Assembly: GCF_001514285.1 (NCBI RefSeq)
Contig: NZ_KQ949034.1
Span: 108,540-172,539, forward strand
Reading direction: 5' to 3'
Origin: Streptomyces sp. DSM 15324
GTDB lineage: Bacteria > Actinomycetota > Actinomycetes > Streptomycetales > Streptomycetaceae
DNA length: 64,000 nt
Shown: positions 40,814 through 50,149 of the stretch, in pieces
Layout of the letters: each line of letters begins with the position of its first letter
Position numbering within the stretch: position 1 is the first letter of the stretch
The notes under the pieces: generated by a model
What the model was told of the DNA's origin: nothing
Database searches by the model: none
Seen by the model: only the letters and a program-made list of their open reading frames with translations
Translations under genes and position numbers: made by a program

Positions 40814-43219
40814 CTACGAAACCACCGCGGGATCGGCCGACTTGGAGGACCTGTCGGCGTTGCCCTCGTCCCCCATGGCGATACCGCGCCGCTTGGAGAC
40901 GTACACCGCGCCGACGATCACCGCGAGCGCGAGGATCGCGATCACGATCCGTACGCCGATGTTCTTGTCGTCGCCGTAGCTGAACTTGATCACGGCCGGT
41001 GCGATCAGCAGCGCGACCAGGTTCATGACCTTGAGCAGCGGGTTGATCGCGGGCCCCGCGGTGTCCTTGAAGGGATCGCCGACGGTGTCGCCGATCACCG
41101 TCGCCGCGTGGGCCTCGCTGCCCTTGCCGCCGTGGTGGCCGTCCTCGACGAGTTTCTTGGCGTTGTCCCACGCGCCGCCGGAGTTGGCGAGGAAGACCGC
41201 CATCAGCGTGCCCGCGCCGATCGCGCCCGCGAGGTAGGCGCCGAGCGCGCCCACGCCGAGCGTGAACCCGATGAAGATCGGCGCCAGGACGGCGAGCAGT
41301 CCGGGCGTGGCCAGCTCGCGCAGGGCGTCACGGGTGCAGATGTCGACGACCTTGCCGTACTCCGGTGTCTCGGTGTGGTTCATGATCCCGGGGTGCTCGC
41401 GGAACTGCCGCCGCACCTCGAACACCACCGATCCCGCCGACCGCGAGACCGCGTTGATCGCCAGCCCCGAGAAGAGGAAGACGACCGCCGCGCCCGCGAT
41501 GAGGCCGACCAGGTTGTTGGGCTGCGAGATGTCCATCATCAGGCTCATCGGGGCGCCGGGCCCGGAGAGTTTCTCCCCGACGTCGTTCGCGCCGGTCGTG
41601 ATCGCGTCACGGTACGACCCGAAGAGCGCCGACGCCGCGAGGACCGCGGTGGCGATGGCGATGCCCTTGGTGATGGCCTTGGTGGTGTTGCCGACCGCGT
41701 CGAGGTTGGTGAGCACCTGGGCGCCCGCGCCCTCGACGTCGCCGGACATCTCGGCGATGCCCTGGGCGTTGTCGGAGACGGGCCCGAAGGTGTCCATGGC
41801 GACGATCACACCGACCGTGGTGAGCAGGCCGGTGCCGGCCAGCGCGACCGCGAACAGCGCCAGCATGATCGACGTACCGCCGAGCAGGAACGCCCCGTAC
41901 ACACCGAGCCCGATGAGCAGGGCGGTGTAGACGGCTGATTCGAGGCCCACGGAGATGCCGGCCAGGACGACCGTGGCGGGGCCCGTCAGGGACGTCTTGC
42001 CGATGTCCCGGACCGGGCGGCGGGTGGTCTCGGTGAAGTAGCCGGTCAGCTGCTGGATGACGGCGGCCAGGAGGATGCCGATCGCCACCGCGACGAGCGC
42101 GAGGACGCGCGGGTCGCCGTCCTTGCCGATGATCGCCGGGTCGGTGACCCCGTCGAGGTCGGCGTACGTGCCGGGCAGGTAGACGTAGACGGCGACGGCC
42201 ACCAGCACGAGCGAGATCACCGCGGAGACGAAGAAACCCCGGTTGATCGCGGACATGCCGCTGCGGTCGGTGCGGCGCGGCGCGACGGCGAAGATGCCGA
42301 CCATCGCCGTGAGCACGCCGATCGCGGGCACGAGCAGCGGGAACACCAACCCGAAGTCGCCGAAGGCCGCCTTGCCGAGGATCAACGCGGCGACCAGGGT
42401 CACGGCGTACGACTCGAAGAGGTCGGCGGCCATGCCCGCGCAGTCGCCGACGTTGTCGCCCACGTTGTCGGCGATGGTCGCGGCATTGCGCGGGTCGTCC
42501 TCCGGGATGCCCTGTTCGACCTTGCCGACCAGGTCGGCGCCGACGTCGGCGGCCTTGGTGAAGATGCCGCCGCCGACCCTCATGAACATCGCGATGAGCG
42601 CCGCGCCGAGGCCGAATCCCTCCAGCACCTTGGGCGCGTCGGCCGCGTAGACCAGCACCACGCAGGAGGCGCCGAACAGCCCGAGCCCCACCGTGAACAT
42701 GCCGACTACGCCACCCGTGCGAAAAGCGATCTTCATGGCCTTGTGGGAGACGGCGGTGAGATCCTTTTCCGGTTCGCCGGGCCCCGGGGTGGCCTCACGG
42801 GCCGCCGCCGCGACGCGCACATTGCTGCGCACCGCGAGCCACATGCCGATATAACCGGTGGCCGCCGAGAACGCGGCGCCGATCAAGAAGAACAATGATC
42901 TGCCGGCCCGCTGATTCCAGTCGTCCGCGGGCAGCAACATCAACAGGAAGAACACCACGACGGCGAATACGCCGAGGGTGCGCAGCTGCCGGGCCAGATA
43001 CGCGTTGGCGCCTTCCTGGACCGCTGCCGCGATCTTCTTCATGCTGTCGGTTCCCTCGCCCGCCGCGAGCACTTGGCGCAGCAGGACACCCGCGACCACG
43101 AGGGCGGCCAGGGCGACGAGCCCGATGACCACCACGAGGAGACGGTTGCCGTCGGTCAGCACTGCGGCCGCGAAGGTTGTCGGATGGTCCAACCGATGAG
43201 GGGTAGAAAGCCCCGCCAT
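40814..43219 (-). CDS. hppA: Proton-translocating membrane pyrophosphatase
   Basis: This 801-residue integral membrane protein has about sixteen helices. It carries the substrate signature DVGADLVGKVE (~225), the acidic DNVGDNVGDCAG and the C-terminal GDTVGDPFKDTAGP. The motif GNTTKAITKG (~503) has Lys where K+-dependent enzymes have Ala, so this is the K+-independent proton-pumping class. It couples PPi hydrolysis to proton export and recycles PPi from biosynthesis. AAGGAGG lies just before ATG 43219. The gene is monocistronic between two hairpins. Confidence 0.95.
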   Translation of the reverse strand: MAGLSTPHRLDHPTTFAAAVLTDGNRLLVVVIGLVALAALVVAGVLLRQVLAAGEGTDSMKKIAAAVQEGANAYLARQLRTLGVFAVVVFFLLMLLPADDWNQRAGRSLFFLIGAAFSAATGYIGMWLAVRSNVRVAAAAREATPGPGEPEKDLTAVSHKAMKIAFRTGGVVGMFTVGLGLFGASCVVLVYAADAPKVLEGFGLGAALIAMFMRVGGGIFTKAADVGADLVGKVEQGIPEDDPRNAATIADNVGDNVGDCAGMAADLFESYAVTLVAALILGKAAFGDFGLVFPLLVPAIGVLTAMVGIFAVAPRRTDRSGMSAINRGFFVSAVISLVLVAVAVYVYLPGTYADLDGVTDPAIIGKDGDPRVLALVAVAIGILLAAVIQQLTGYFTETTRRPVRDIGKTSLTGPATVVLAGISVGLESAVYTALLIGLGVYGAFLLGGTSIMLALFAVALAGTGLLTTVGVIVAMDTFGPVSDNAQGIAEMSGDVEGAGAQVLTNLDAVGNTTKAITKGIAIATAVLAASALFGSYRDAITTGANDVGEKLSGPGAPMSLMMDISQPNNLVGLIAGAAVVFLFSGLAINAVSRSAGSVVFEVRRQFREHPGIMNHTETPEYGKVVDICTRDALRELATPGLLAVLAPIFIGFTLGVGALGAYLAGAIGAGTLMAVFLANSGGAWDNAKKLVEDGHHGGKGSEAHAATVIGDTVGDPFKDTAGPAINPLLKVMNLVALLIAPAVIKFSYGDDKNIGVRIVIAILALAVIVGAVYVSKRRGIAMGDEGNADRSSKSADPAVVS

Positions 43220-43476
43220 TCGTCCTCCTTGACGCTTGGGCTGAGCTCAAGATTGTGGACGGATTGTAGGTACCGGAACCTGATCAAAACAGTGCGCGGT
43301 AAACAGAATTCGCCTACACGTCCAGTAATGCCTTCGGGGCATTCTCCGATCATTGAACTGGGCCATTGATCGTGAATTGCTTCACGAAATCCGAGGAGTG
43401 ATTCTTGGACTCAAGATTCGCTTCCCGGAACGGCTGGGACAACTGTAAGCACGAGTACCCGGGTGGGCGCATGCCA
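43220..43476. promoter_or_regulatory. hppA upstream region
   Basis: This gap is AT-richer than its surroundings and should hold the hppA promoter. It includes a small hairpin AATGCC-TTCGG-GGCATT near 43327-43343. No known riboswitch pattern was recognised. Confidence 0.4.
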
Positions 43477-43502
43477 AAGGGCCCCACCGGAGTGGGGCCC
43501 TT
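43477..43502 (-). terminator. Terminator of the bldG-anti-sigma operon
   Basis: AAGGGCCCCAC and its exact complement form an 11-bp stem with a four-base loop, 34 bp after the anti-sigma gene stop. Confidence 0.8.
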
Positions 43503-43536
43503 CGGGTACGGATACGGCCGGGGCGGCCGGCGCGGG

Positions 43537-43968
43537 TCAGCCGACCGTCGCCGCGGCCGGTGTCCTCGGCCAGGTCATACGGATCAGACCGCCGTTCTCA
43601 CCGGCGGTGACCTCCACGTCGTCGACGAGGCCGCTGATGACCGCGAGGCCCATCTCGTCCTCCTCGGCGTCCGCGTCGTCCGCGCCGGAGCCGGGAAACC
43701 GGTCTCCGGGGGCGGCGCGCGGCGCCTCGTCGCCGACCTCGATGGAGAACTGCTTCTCCTCCTCGATCAGCGCCACCTTCACGGGAGCGGTGATACCGCC
43801 ACTCTGGTGAAGGCCGACGGCGCGGGTGCAGGCCTCGCCGACGGCGAGTCTCACCTCGTCGAGGACGGCCTCGTCCACTCCGGCCCTGCGCGCCACCGCT
43901 GCCGCCACCAGACGGGCGGTCCTGACGTGCTCGGGCAGCGCGCTGAAGCGGAGTTCAACGGTGGCCAT
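43537..43968 (-). CDS. Anti-sigma factor (HATPase/serine kinase type) downstream of bldG
   Basis: This 143-residue RsbW-like protein has a GHKL ATPase N-box region VLDEVRLAVGEACTRAV. An acidic insertion (GSGADDADAEEDE, ~98-110) and a final G-box-like MGLAVISGLVDDVEV follow. In S. coelicolor the protein at this position binds BldG. It would phosphorylate BldG and hold a sigma factor when BldG is phosphorylated. ATG 43968 follows GGGGGAC. It lies 107 bp after bldG on the same strand and shares its terminator. Confidence 0.88.
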   Translation of the reverse strand: MATVELRFSALPEHVRTARLVAAAVARRAGVDEAVLDEVRLAVGEACTRAVGLHQSGGITAPVKVALIEEEKQFSIEVGDEAPRAAPGDRFPGSGADDADAEEDEMGLAVISGLVDDVEVTAGENGGLIRMTWPRTPAAATVG

Positions 43969-44075
43969 GCGTCCCCCTCGGAACTCGGGCGTGCTGTCGG
44001 GGGGCCGGGCTGCCGAAAGCCCGGTCCCCCGGTGTACAACTGGGCCGTTCGGGTCACCGGACCCGGACGGACGGG

Positions 44076-44417
44076 TCAGTCGGTGGCTTGGACCGCGTCC
44101 TCGACCGAGGTGTGAATCGGGAACACCTTGGTCAGGCCGGTGATGCGGAAGATCTTCAGAATGCGCTCCTGGTTGCACACCAGGCGCAGCGAGCCCTCGT
44201 GGGCACGCACACGCTTCAGGCCGCCGACCAGTACGCCGAGCCCGGTGGAGTCGAGGAAGTCCACGCCCTCCATGTCCACGACGAGGTGGAAATTCCCGTC
44301 GTTCACCAGCTCGACCAACTGTTCGCGCAGCTTGGGCGCGGTATATACGTCGATTTCGCCACCGACCTTGACGATCGTGCGATCGCCGACGGTCTCGGTC
44401 GACAGGGACAGGTCCAC
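44076..44417 (-). CDS. bldG: Anti-sigma factor antagonist BldG
   Basis: This 113-residue STAS-domain protein has the phosphorylation motif DFLDSTGLG with Ser57, and IDVYTAPKLREQL and GSLRLVCNQERILKIF. It matches BldG, which is essential for aerial growth and antibiotic production in S. coelicolor. There it controls sigma factors by partner switching with kinases including the next gene's product. Neighbours (anti-sigma gene downstream, divergent helicase gene upstream) match the known locus, supporting the name. Confidence 0.95.
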   Translation of the reverse strand: MDLSLSTETVGDRTIVKVGGEIDVYTAPKLREQLVELVNDGNFHLVVDMEGVDFLDSTGLGVLVGGLKRVRAHEGSLRLVCNQERILKIFRITGLTKVFPIHTSVEDAVQATD

Positions 44418-44497
44418 GGATCCTCCAGCACCTTGCTATCGAGCGGTCGCCCCTCGGGACACCTCGGCAGAGCCCCCTGGACGGTTCGCCAGCCGCG

Positions 44498-47161
44498 ATG
44501 GCATTCAATCACTTACCGGCAGGCGTGCACGACGCCTTGGCTCCATTGTCCGTCACGCCAGTGACACACTCGGTGCCGATGGCCAAGAATCACCGATCCG
44601 ATCGATCCTCGGCACAGCCCGCGCCCCGCCTGTCGCCGGGCGCGCTCCTGGACCGGCTCGCCCCGGGCCCGAGCCGGGCTTCGCGCATCACTCATACGGA
44701 GCACTTGCCCCCGCGCGCGGGCCGCCATGCCGTCTGGCCTGACCGGATTCGCCCGGAAGTGATCGCGGCGGTTCAGAACTGCGGGATCGACCACCCCTGG
44801 GCCCACCAGGCGCTCGCCGCCGAGCACGCCCTGGACGGCGACTCGGTGGTCGTCGCCACGGGCACCGCCTCCGGCAAGTCCCTGGCCTATCTCGTCCCCG
44901 TGCTGTCCACCCTTCTGGACGGCTCCGAGGCCCCGAACGGCCGCGGCGCGACCGCCCTGTACCTCGCCCCGACCAAGGCCCTCGCCGCCGACCAGCGCCG
45001 CTCTGTGAAAGAACTCTCACACCCGCTCGGCAACGCGGTGCGTCCGGCCGTGTACGACGGCGACACGCCGTTCGAGGAACGCGAATGGGTCCGCCAGTAC
45101 GCCAACTACGTCCTCACCAACCCCGACATGCTGCACCGCGGGATCCTCCCGTCCCACCCCCGCTGGTCCTCCTTCCTGAAGTCGCTGAAGTACGTCGTCG
45201 TCGACGAGTGCCACACCTACCGCGGCGTCTTCGGCTCCCACGTCGCCCAGGTGCTGCGCCGCCTGCGCCGCCTGTGCGCCCGCTACGGCTCCTGCCCGGT
45301 CTTCCTGCTGGCCTCCGCGACGGCCGCCGAGCCCGCGGTCGCCGCCGGCCGGCTCACCGGCCTGCCGGTGGTGGAGGTCGCCGACGACGCCTCACCCCGA
45401 GGGGAACTGGTGTTCGCCCTCTGGGAGCCGCCGCTCACCGAGCTCCAGGGCGAGAAGGGCGCACCCGTCCGGCGTACCGCCACCGCCGAGACCGCCGACC
45501 TCCTCACCGACCTCGCCGTCCAGGGCGTGCGCACGGTCGCCTTCGTCCGCTCCCGGCGCGGCGCCGAGCTGATCTCGGTGATCGCCCAGGAACGGCTCGC
45601 CGAGGTGGACCGCTCGCTCGCCCGGCGTGTCGCGGCGTACCGGGGCGGTTACCTGCCCGAGGAGCGCCGCGCCCTCGAACAGGCCCTGCACTCCGGCGAG
45701 CTCCTGGGCCTCGCCGCCACCACGGCCCTCGAACTCGGCATCGACGTCTCCGGCCTCGACGCCGTCCTGATCGCCGGCTATCCGGGCACCCGCGCCTCCC
45801 TGTGGCAGCAGGCGGGCCGCGCCGGACGGTCCGGCCAGGGCGCGCTGGCGGTGCTGGTCGCCCGCGACGACCCGCTGGACACCTTCCTCGTCCACCACCC
45901 GGAGGCCCTCTTCGAGCGTCCGGTGGAATCGACGGTCCTCGACCCCGACAACCCCTACGTCCTCGCCCCGCACCTGTGCGCCGCCGCCGCTGAACTCCCG
46001 CTGACGGAGGAGGACCTGGCGCTGTTCGGCCCGGAGACCGAGGCCCTGCTGCCCCAGCTGGAGGCCGCCAGGCTGCTGCGCCGCCGCACGAAGGCCTGGC
46101 ACTGGACGCGCCGGGAACGCGCCGCCGACCTCACCGACATCCGCGGCGAGGGCGGCCGGCCGGTGCAGATCGTCGAGGAGGGCACGGGCCGGCTGCTCGG
46201 CACGGTCGATGCGGGCGCCGCCCACACCACCGTCCACGAGGGCGCCGTCCACCTCCACCTGGGCCGCACCTACCTCGTCCGCTCCCTGGACCTCGACGAC
46301 GCGGTCGCCCTGGTCGAGGAGGCCGCCCCGCCCTACACGACCGTCGCCCGCGACACCACCGCCATCGCCGTCCTGGAGACCGACACCGAAATCCCCTGGG
46401 GCCAGGGCCGGTTGTGCTACGGCTCCGTCGAAGTCACCAACCAGGTCGTCTCCTTCCTGCGCCGACGTGTCATCACCGGTGAAGTCCTGGGCGAGTCGAA
46501 GCTCGACCTCCCTCCTCGTACGCTGCGCACCCGCGCGGTGTGGTGGACGGTCACCGAGGACCAGCTCGACGCCGCCCGTATCGATCCCGAGATCCTCGGC
46601 GGCGCCCTGCACGCCGCCGAACACGCCTCCATCGGCCTCCTCCCGCTCTTCGCGACCTGCGACCGCTGGGACATCGGCGGCGTGTCGATCCCGCTGCATC
46701 CCGACACGCTCCTGCCGACGGTCTTCGTCTACGACGGCCATCCGGGCGGGGCGGGCTTCGCGGAGCGCGCCTTCCACACCGCCCGCGCCTGGCTCGCCGC
46801 CACCCGCGAGGCCATCGCCTCCTGCGAGTGCGACGCCGGCTGCCCGTCCTGCATCCAGTCCCCCAAGTGCGGCAACGGCAACGAACCGCTGCACAAGAGG
46901 GGGGCGGTGCGGCTCCTCACGGAACTACTCCGAGGGGCGCCGGAGGAGACGGCCCCGGGGCCGGTCCCTGAGGGCGGGGAGAAGCCGCAGCCCGCGCCTC
47001 GGGGCCCCGCCCCTCAAGAGCCCGCGCCCCAGGAACCCACCCTTCCTGGACCCGCCCCTCAAGCCGACCCGCAGGAGCCCGGACCTCGGACGATGGAAGC
47101 GGGGCCGGGGCCGGCCCCGGGAGCGGCGATACCGGCCCCGGAGGGCCCGCACGCGCCCTGA
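44498..47161 (+). CDS. DEAD/DEAH-box helicase with DUF1998 zinc domain (MrfA/YprA-like)
   Basis: This superfamily 2 helicase (up to 887 aa) has Walker A TGTASGKS (~120), DECH box VVVDECHTYRG (~236), SATAAEP, and helicase C motifs TTALELGIDVSGLDAV and QQAGRAGRSGQG. The DUF1998 region near the end carries the four-Cys cluster CECDAGCPSCIQSPKCGNG. The B. subtilis relative MrfA takes part in repair of mitomycin lesions. ATG 44498 lacks a ribosome site; ATG 44579 is also possible. The last ~75 residues are a Pro/Gln/Glu repeat tail whose coding DNA overlaps the 3' end of the facing TadE-like gene by 245 bp. Confidence 0.9.
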   Translation: MAFNHLPAGVHDALAPLSVTPVTHSVPMAKNHRSDRSSAQPAPRLSPGALLDRLAPGPSRASRITHTEHLPPRAGRHAVWPDRIRPEVIAAVQNCGIDHPWAHQALAAEHALDGDSVVVATGTASGKSLAYLVPVLSTLLDGSEAPNGRGATALYLAPTKALAADQRRSVKELSHPLGNAVRPAVYDGDTPFEEREWVRQYANYVLTNPDMLHRGILPSHPRWSSFLKSLKYVVVDECHTYRGVFGSHVAQVLRRLRRLCARYGSCPVFLLASATAAEPAVAAGRLTGLPVVEVADDASPRGELVFALWEPPLTELQGEKGAPVRRTATAETADLLTDLAVQGVRTVAFVRSRRGAELISVIAQERLAEVDRSLARRVAAYRGGYLPEERRALEQALHSGELLGLAATTALELGIDVSGLDAVLIAGYPGTRASLWQQAGRAGRSGQGALAVLVARDDPLDTFLVHHPEALFERPVESTVLDPDNPYVLAPHLCAAAAELPLTEEDLALFGPETEALLPQLEAARLLRRRTKAWHWTRRERAADLTDIRGEGGRPVQIVEEGTGRLLGTVDAGAAHTTVHEGAVHLHLGRTYLVRSLDLDDAVALVEEAAPPYTTVARDTTAIAVLETDTEIPWGQGRLCYGSVEVTNQVVSFLRRRVITGEVLGESKLDLPPRTLRTRAVWWTVTEDQLDAARIDPEILGGALHAAEHASIGLLPLFATCDRWDIGGVSIPLHPDTLLPTVFVYDGHPGGAGFAERAFHTARAWLAATREAIASCECDAGCPSCIQSPKCGNGNEPLHKRGAVRLLTELLRGAPEETAPGPVPEGGEKPQPAPRGPAPQEPAPQEPTLPGPAPQADPQEPGPRTMEAGPGPAPGAAIPAPEGPHAP

Positions 47162-47498
47162 CCTCGGCCGTGAAGGGTCCCCGGCCCGCCGCCGCCGTCA
47201 CGTCCGCGATCTCCCCGGCGACCGCGCAGCGCACCAGCCGGACGCCCTGGGCCCGCGCCACCCGGCCGGCCCGGGCACAGGCTCCCTCCTCGCCCTCCGG
47301 CCAGTGGTCCGCCGCCGCGAGCGCCGCGAGGTCCGCGCCCCCGGCGGCCCGGTGCCGGACCACGACGGCCTGCCCCAGGGCCAGTACGGCCCCGAAGACC
47401 ACGCAGAGCACCGCGATCGCCCCGAGACTCCAGACGGTGGCCGACCCCCGGTCGCCTCGCCTGCGCAGCCACGCTCCGACGCCACGAGCCGCCTTCAC
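46917..47498 (-). CDS. Rv3654c-family TadE-like protein with Pro-rich tail
   Basis: This 193-residue protein starts at GTG 47498, overlapping the upstream stop as GTGA. It has a TadE/G-like N-terminal helix (DRGSATVWSLGAIAVLCVVFGAVL) followed by HRAAGGADLAALAAADHW and a Cys pair (GACARAG, VRCAVAG). The first ~115 residues match the short mycobacterial and streptomycete family. The remaining ~80 are a Pro/Gly/Arg tail read from the strand opposite the helicase 3' end. It is the last gene of the Tad cluster, and probably a minor pseudopilin. Confidence 0.8.
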   Translation of the reverse strand: MKAARGVGAWLRRRGDRGSATVWSLGAIAVLCVVFGAVLALGQAVVVRHRAAGGADLAALAAADHWPEGEEGACARAGRVARAQGVRLVRCAVAGEIADVTAAAGRGPFTAEVRARAGPPGPVSPLPGPAPAPLPSSEVRAPAGRLEGRVQEGWVPGARALEGRGPEARAAASPRPQGPAPGPSPPAPLGVVP

Positions 47499-48157
47499 GG
47501 CCCACCTCCGCCGTCCGGCCCGGCTCCCGTGTCCGGCCCGGCCACGCCGTCCGGCCGCACGGCCCCGCTCTCCGCCCCGACACCGTCCGGCTGGCGCCCG
47601 CTCTCCGACCCGCCTCCGCCGTCCGGCCCACCTCCGCCGCCCGACTCGGCTCCCCTGTCCGGCCCGGCCACGCCGCCCGGCCGCACCGCCCCGCTCTCCG
47701 CCCCGACACCGTCCGGCTGGCGCCCGCTCTCCGACCCGCTCCCGCCGCCCCAGCCACCTCCACCGTCCGGCCCGGCTCCACCGTCCGTACCGCCTCCCAC
47801 GGCCTCCTCGGCCGCCGCCACCGCCTCCTCCCGTACCTCGAAGGGCAAGCCCCTCAGCAGGGGCGGACTCGCCACGACCTCCACGCGCACCTGGTCGCCC
47901 TCCCGGCCGACCGTCACGCGCGCCCCCCGCGGTGCGACCGCGCGGGCCAGTTCGACGACCGTCCCGGTGGGGTCCTGCCGGGCCGCCGCCCGGGCGCCGG
48001 TCCTGGCCGCGTCCACGCACTGGATCCGGGCCGCCATCACGAGCAGCCCCCACACCAGCGCCATCGCGAACACCACCAGCACCGGCAGCACCACCGCCGA
48101 CTCGGCCGTCACGAACCCACGGTCCCCGCCGAGCCGCCGCCGTTCACATCCCCCCAC
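47495..48157 (-). CDS. TadE-family minor pilin with repeat tail
   Basis: This 220-residue protein (GTG 48157) has the TadE motif DRGFVTAESAVVLPVLVVFAMALVWGLL, with the Glu that follows the processing site. ARIQCVDAARTGARAAAR and a short beta domain to ~115 come next. The C-terminal 100 residues are a Gly/Asp/Pro-rich tail made of two nearly identical 42-residue units (SESGRQPDGVGAESGAVRP). The start overlaps the DUF4244 gene end by 14 bp. It would be a minor pilin of the Tad/Flp-type machine. Confidence 0.85.
   Translation of the reverse strand: MGGCERRRLGGDRGFVTAESAVVLPVLVVFAMALVWGLLVMAARIQCVDAARTGARAAARQDPTGTVVELARAVAPRGARVTVGREGDQVRVEVVASPPLLRGLPFEVREEAVAAAEEAVGGGTDGGAGPDGGGGWGGGSGSESGRQPDGVGAESGAVRPGGVAGPDRGAESGGGGGPDGGGGSESGRQPDGVGAESGAVRPDGVAGPDTGAGPDGGGGP
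47521..47738. repeat. 92-bp direct repeat inside the TadE gene
   Basis: Copies at 47521-47612 and 47647-47738 differ at about three positions. The 126-bp period is a multiple of three, so copy number can change without a frameshift. Confidence 0.85.
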
Positions 48158-48353
48158 TGAGCGCCCGCCTCACCAGGTCCTGGAGCTGTGTGCTGACGGC
48201 GTCACTCGTCACCACCTGGTAGAGGAGCACGGCGAAACCCACCGCCGCCACGATCCCCATCGCATACTCGGACGTCACCATTCCGCCGTCCTTGCGCGCG
48301 CCCCGCATCCCGCACACCAGGGCACGCAGCCGCGCCCGTACCGCCTTGCACAT
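48144..48353 (-). CDS. DUF4244 pilin-like protein
   Basis: This 69-residue protein (ATG 48353) has KDGGMVTSEYAMGIVAAVGFAVLLYQVV, a Flp-pilin-like segment with Glu five residues before the hydrophobic helix, and a short C terminus. DUF4244 proteins occupy this slot in actinobacterial Tad clusters and are the likely major pilin subunit. A longer frame to 48464 is open but lacks conserved sequence. The stop overlaps the TadE gene start. Confidence 0.85.
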   Translation of the reverse strand: MCKAVRARLRALVCGMRGARKDGGMVTSEYAMGIVAAVGFAVLLYQVVTSDAVSTQLQDLVRRALSGGM

Positions 48354-48456
48354 CTCAACCCCCGTAAGGTCCGGCCCTGTCGGCCTCTGACTGTTCGACC
48401 ACCGTTTGATCCGTCGTGTCCCCGCCTGGCGCCCTGGGCGCCGGTTCAGCACCTGG

Positions 48457-49245
48457 TCATCCACCGCCCCCTCCTCCCATCACCCCGCCCGCGAGCCCGA
48501 TCACGACCGGTACGACGCCGACCGCGATGAAGGCGGGCAGGAAGCACAGCCCCACCGGCGCGGCGACCAGGACGCCGGCGCGTCGGGCCCTGGCCGTCGC
48601 GGCCCGGGTCCACTCGGCCCGGGCGTCCCCGGCGAGCCGGGCCACGGGACCGGCCGCCGGGACGCCCGTCACATCGGCGTGTTCCAACAGCCGCGCCAGG
48701 GCCTCCGCACCCGGGGCACCGGCCAACCCCCGCCATGCCGTGCCGGGTTCGCCGCCCAGCCGCACCTCGGCGGCACCCCGCGCCAACGCCTCCCCCACCG
48801 GCCCGCCCAGGGCCTCTCCGACGGCCTGCGCGGCGATCACCGGGGCGGCGCCCGCCGCGATGCAGGCGGCCAGCAGATCGGCGGCGAGGGGCAGCTGCCC
48901 GGCGGCGAGCCGCGCGTCGGCCTCGCCCACGGCGGTGGCCGCCCGCTGCCGACCGCGCCACCGCCACAGCCCGAAGGCACCGGCCACCCCGGCCACGGCC
49001 CCCACGACACCGCCGATCAGCACCCATCCGGCGCCCGCCACCGCCACCAACGGCAGCCAGGTCCCCACCGCGTCCCGCACCCCCACGCGCGGGACGTCCC
49101 GCGCCCTCTCCCGCCCCAGCAGCCCGGCCGCTCTCCCCCGGGCCCTGCGGGCGCGCCGTACCCGCTCCAGCCACCACACCGGCGCCCCGAGGACCGTCAC
49201 GATCCCCACGGCCACCCCCAGCCTGTGGACAACTTCCGCGCTCAT
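48457..49245 (-). CDS. TadC-like type II secretion F-family membrane protein
   Basis: This 262-residue protein (ATG 49245 behind GGGAGG) has an N-terminal helix, two central helices (~60-90) and a cytoplasmic helical bundle (LAAGQLPLAADLLAACIAAGA, LARGAAEVRLGG). A final helix pair ends in a run of Gly. This is the T2SF/TadC arrangement. It would form the inner-membrane platform with TadB, its upstream neighbour 25 bp away. Confidence 0.85.
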   Translation of the reverse strand: MSAEVVHRLGVAVGIVTVLGAPVWWLERVRRARRARGRAAGLLGRERARDVPRVGVRDAVGTWLPLVAVAGAGWVLIGGVVGAVAGVAGAFGLWRWRGRQRAATAVGEADARLAAGQLPLAADLLAACIAAGAAPVIAAQAVGEALGGPVGEALARGAAEVRLGGEPGTAWRGLAGAPGAEALARLLEHADVTGVPAAGPVARLAGDARAEWTRAATARARRAGVLVAAPVGLCFLPAFIAVGVVPVVIGLAGGVMGGGGGG

Positions 49246-49270
49246 GTCGCCTCCCACCTCGTCACATCCC

Positions 49271-50149
49271 TCACGCTCCCTCCGCGTTCCGTACGATCCA
49301 CCGCACCCACCACACCCCCGCGCCCTCCAGCAACCCCCCGACGAGCAGGCAGCCCAGCCCTGCCACGCTGTGGAACAGCACCCGCAACGGGTCGGCGCCG
49401 AGCGCGGCGCCCAGGACGAGCCCCAGAGCGGGCAGACAGGCCAGCATCACGGCGGTGGCGCGTGGTCCCGACAACTGCGCTCGCAGGTCGGCCCGTTGAT
49501 CGCGCTCGGCGCGCAACGCCCCCTCCAGACGGTCGAGTCCGGCCGCGAGGCCCGCCCCCTGGTCCACGGCCACCCGCCAGCACGCCGCCAGCCCCAGCAG
49601 TCCGCCGGCCCCCGGCTGCCGTGCGGCGACCGCGAGCGCCCGGGGCACATCCCCGCCGAACCGCGCAGCCGCCAGCACCGCCGCCCGCGCCTCGCCCAGC
49701 CCACCGGAGTCCCGCGCGGCCCGCTGCAACGCCTCCCCGGGCTGCCGTCCGGCGCGCACCTCCCCGGCGAGCGCGGCACAGAGCGCGATCACGGCGTCCG
49801 CCGTGCGTTCCCCGGTCCGGCGCGCCTGTGCGGCCCGCCTCGCCCGGCGCAGCAGGGGCACCGCCGCGGCCCCGACGACGACCGGAAGCGGCGAGGCTCC
49901 CAGCAGCGCCAGCACCACTCCGACGACCGACGCCCACCACTCGGGCCGCCATCGCGCACGGAGCCCGAGCAGCTCGCGCCATCCGAGGGCCGGGTCCCGC
50001 CAGGCCGGTGGTCCGCCGCCGACCACCCCGCCTCCGGCAAGCAGCAGCTGCGCCCGCCGGCCACCCGAGTGCGGACCGCCCAGCAGCCACGCCGCCGCCC
50101 CGGCACAGGCGACGGCCACCGCCGTCGACGCCTCATCCGTCACGTACAT
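49271..50149 (-). CDS. TadB-like type II secretion F-family membrane protein
   Basis: This 292-residue protein has helices near the N terminus, an F-domain bundle (AVIALCAALAGEVRAGRQPGEALQRAA, ...VDQGAGLAAGLDRLEGALRAE) and two C-terminal helices. The start overlaps the tadA-like gene end by 17 bp, so translation is coupled. It is the inner-membrane platform partner of TadC and contacts the TadA ATPase. Confidence 0.88.
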   Translation of the reverse strand: MYVTDEASTAVAVACAGAAAWLLGGPHSGGRRAQLLLAGGGVVGGGPPAWRDPALGWRELLGLRARWRPEWWASVVGVVLALLGASPLPVVVGAAAVPLLRRARRAAQARRTGERTADAVIALCAALAGEVRAGRQPGEALQRAARDSGGLGEARAAVLAAARFGGDVPRALAVAARQPGAGGLLGLAACWRVAVDQGAGLAAGLDRLEGALRAERDQRADLRAQLSGPRATAVMLACLPALGLVLGAALGADPLRVLFHSVAGLGCLLVGGLLEGAGVWWVRWIVRNAEGA

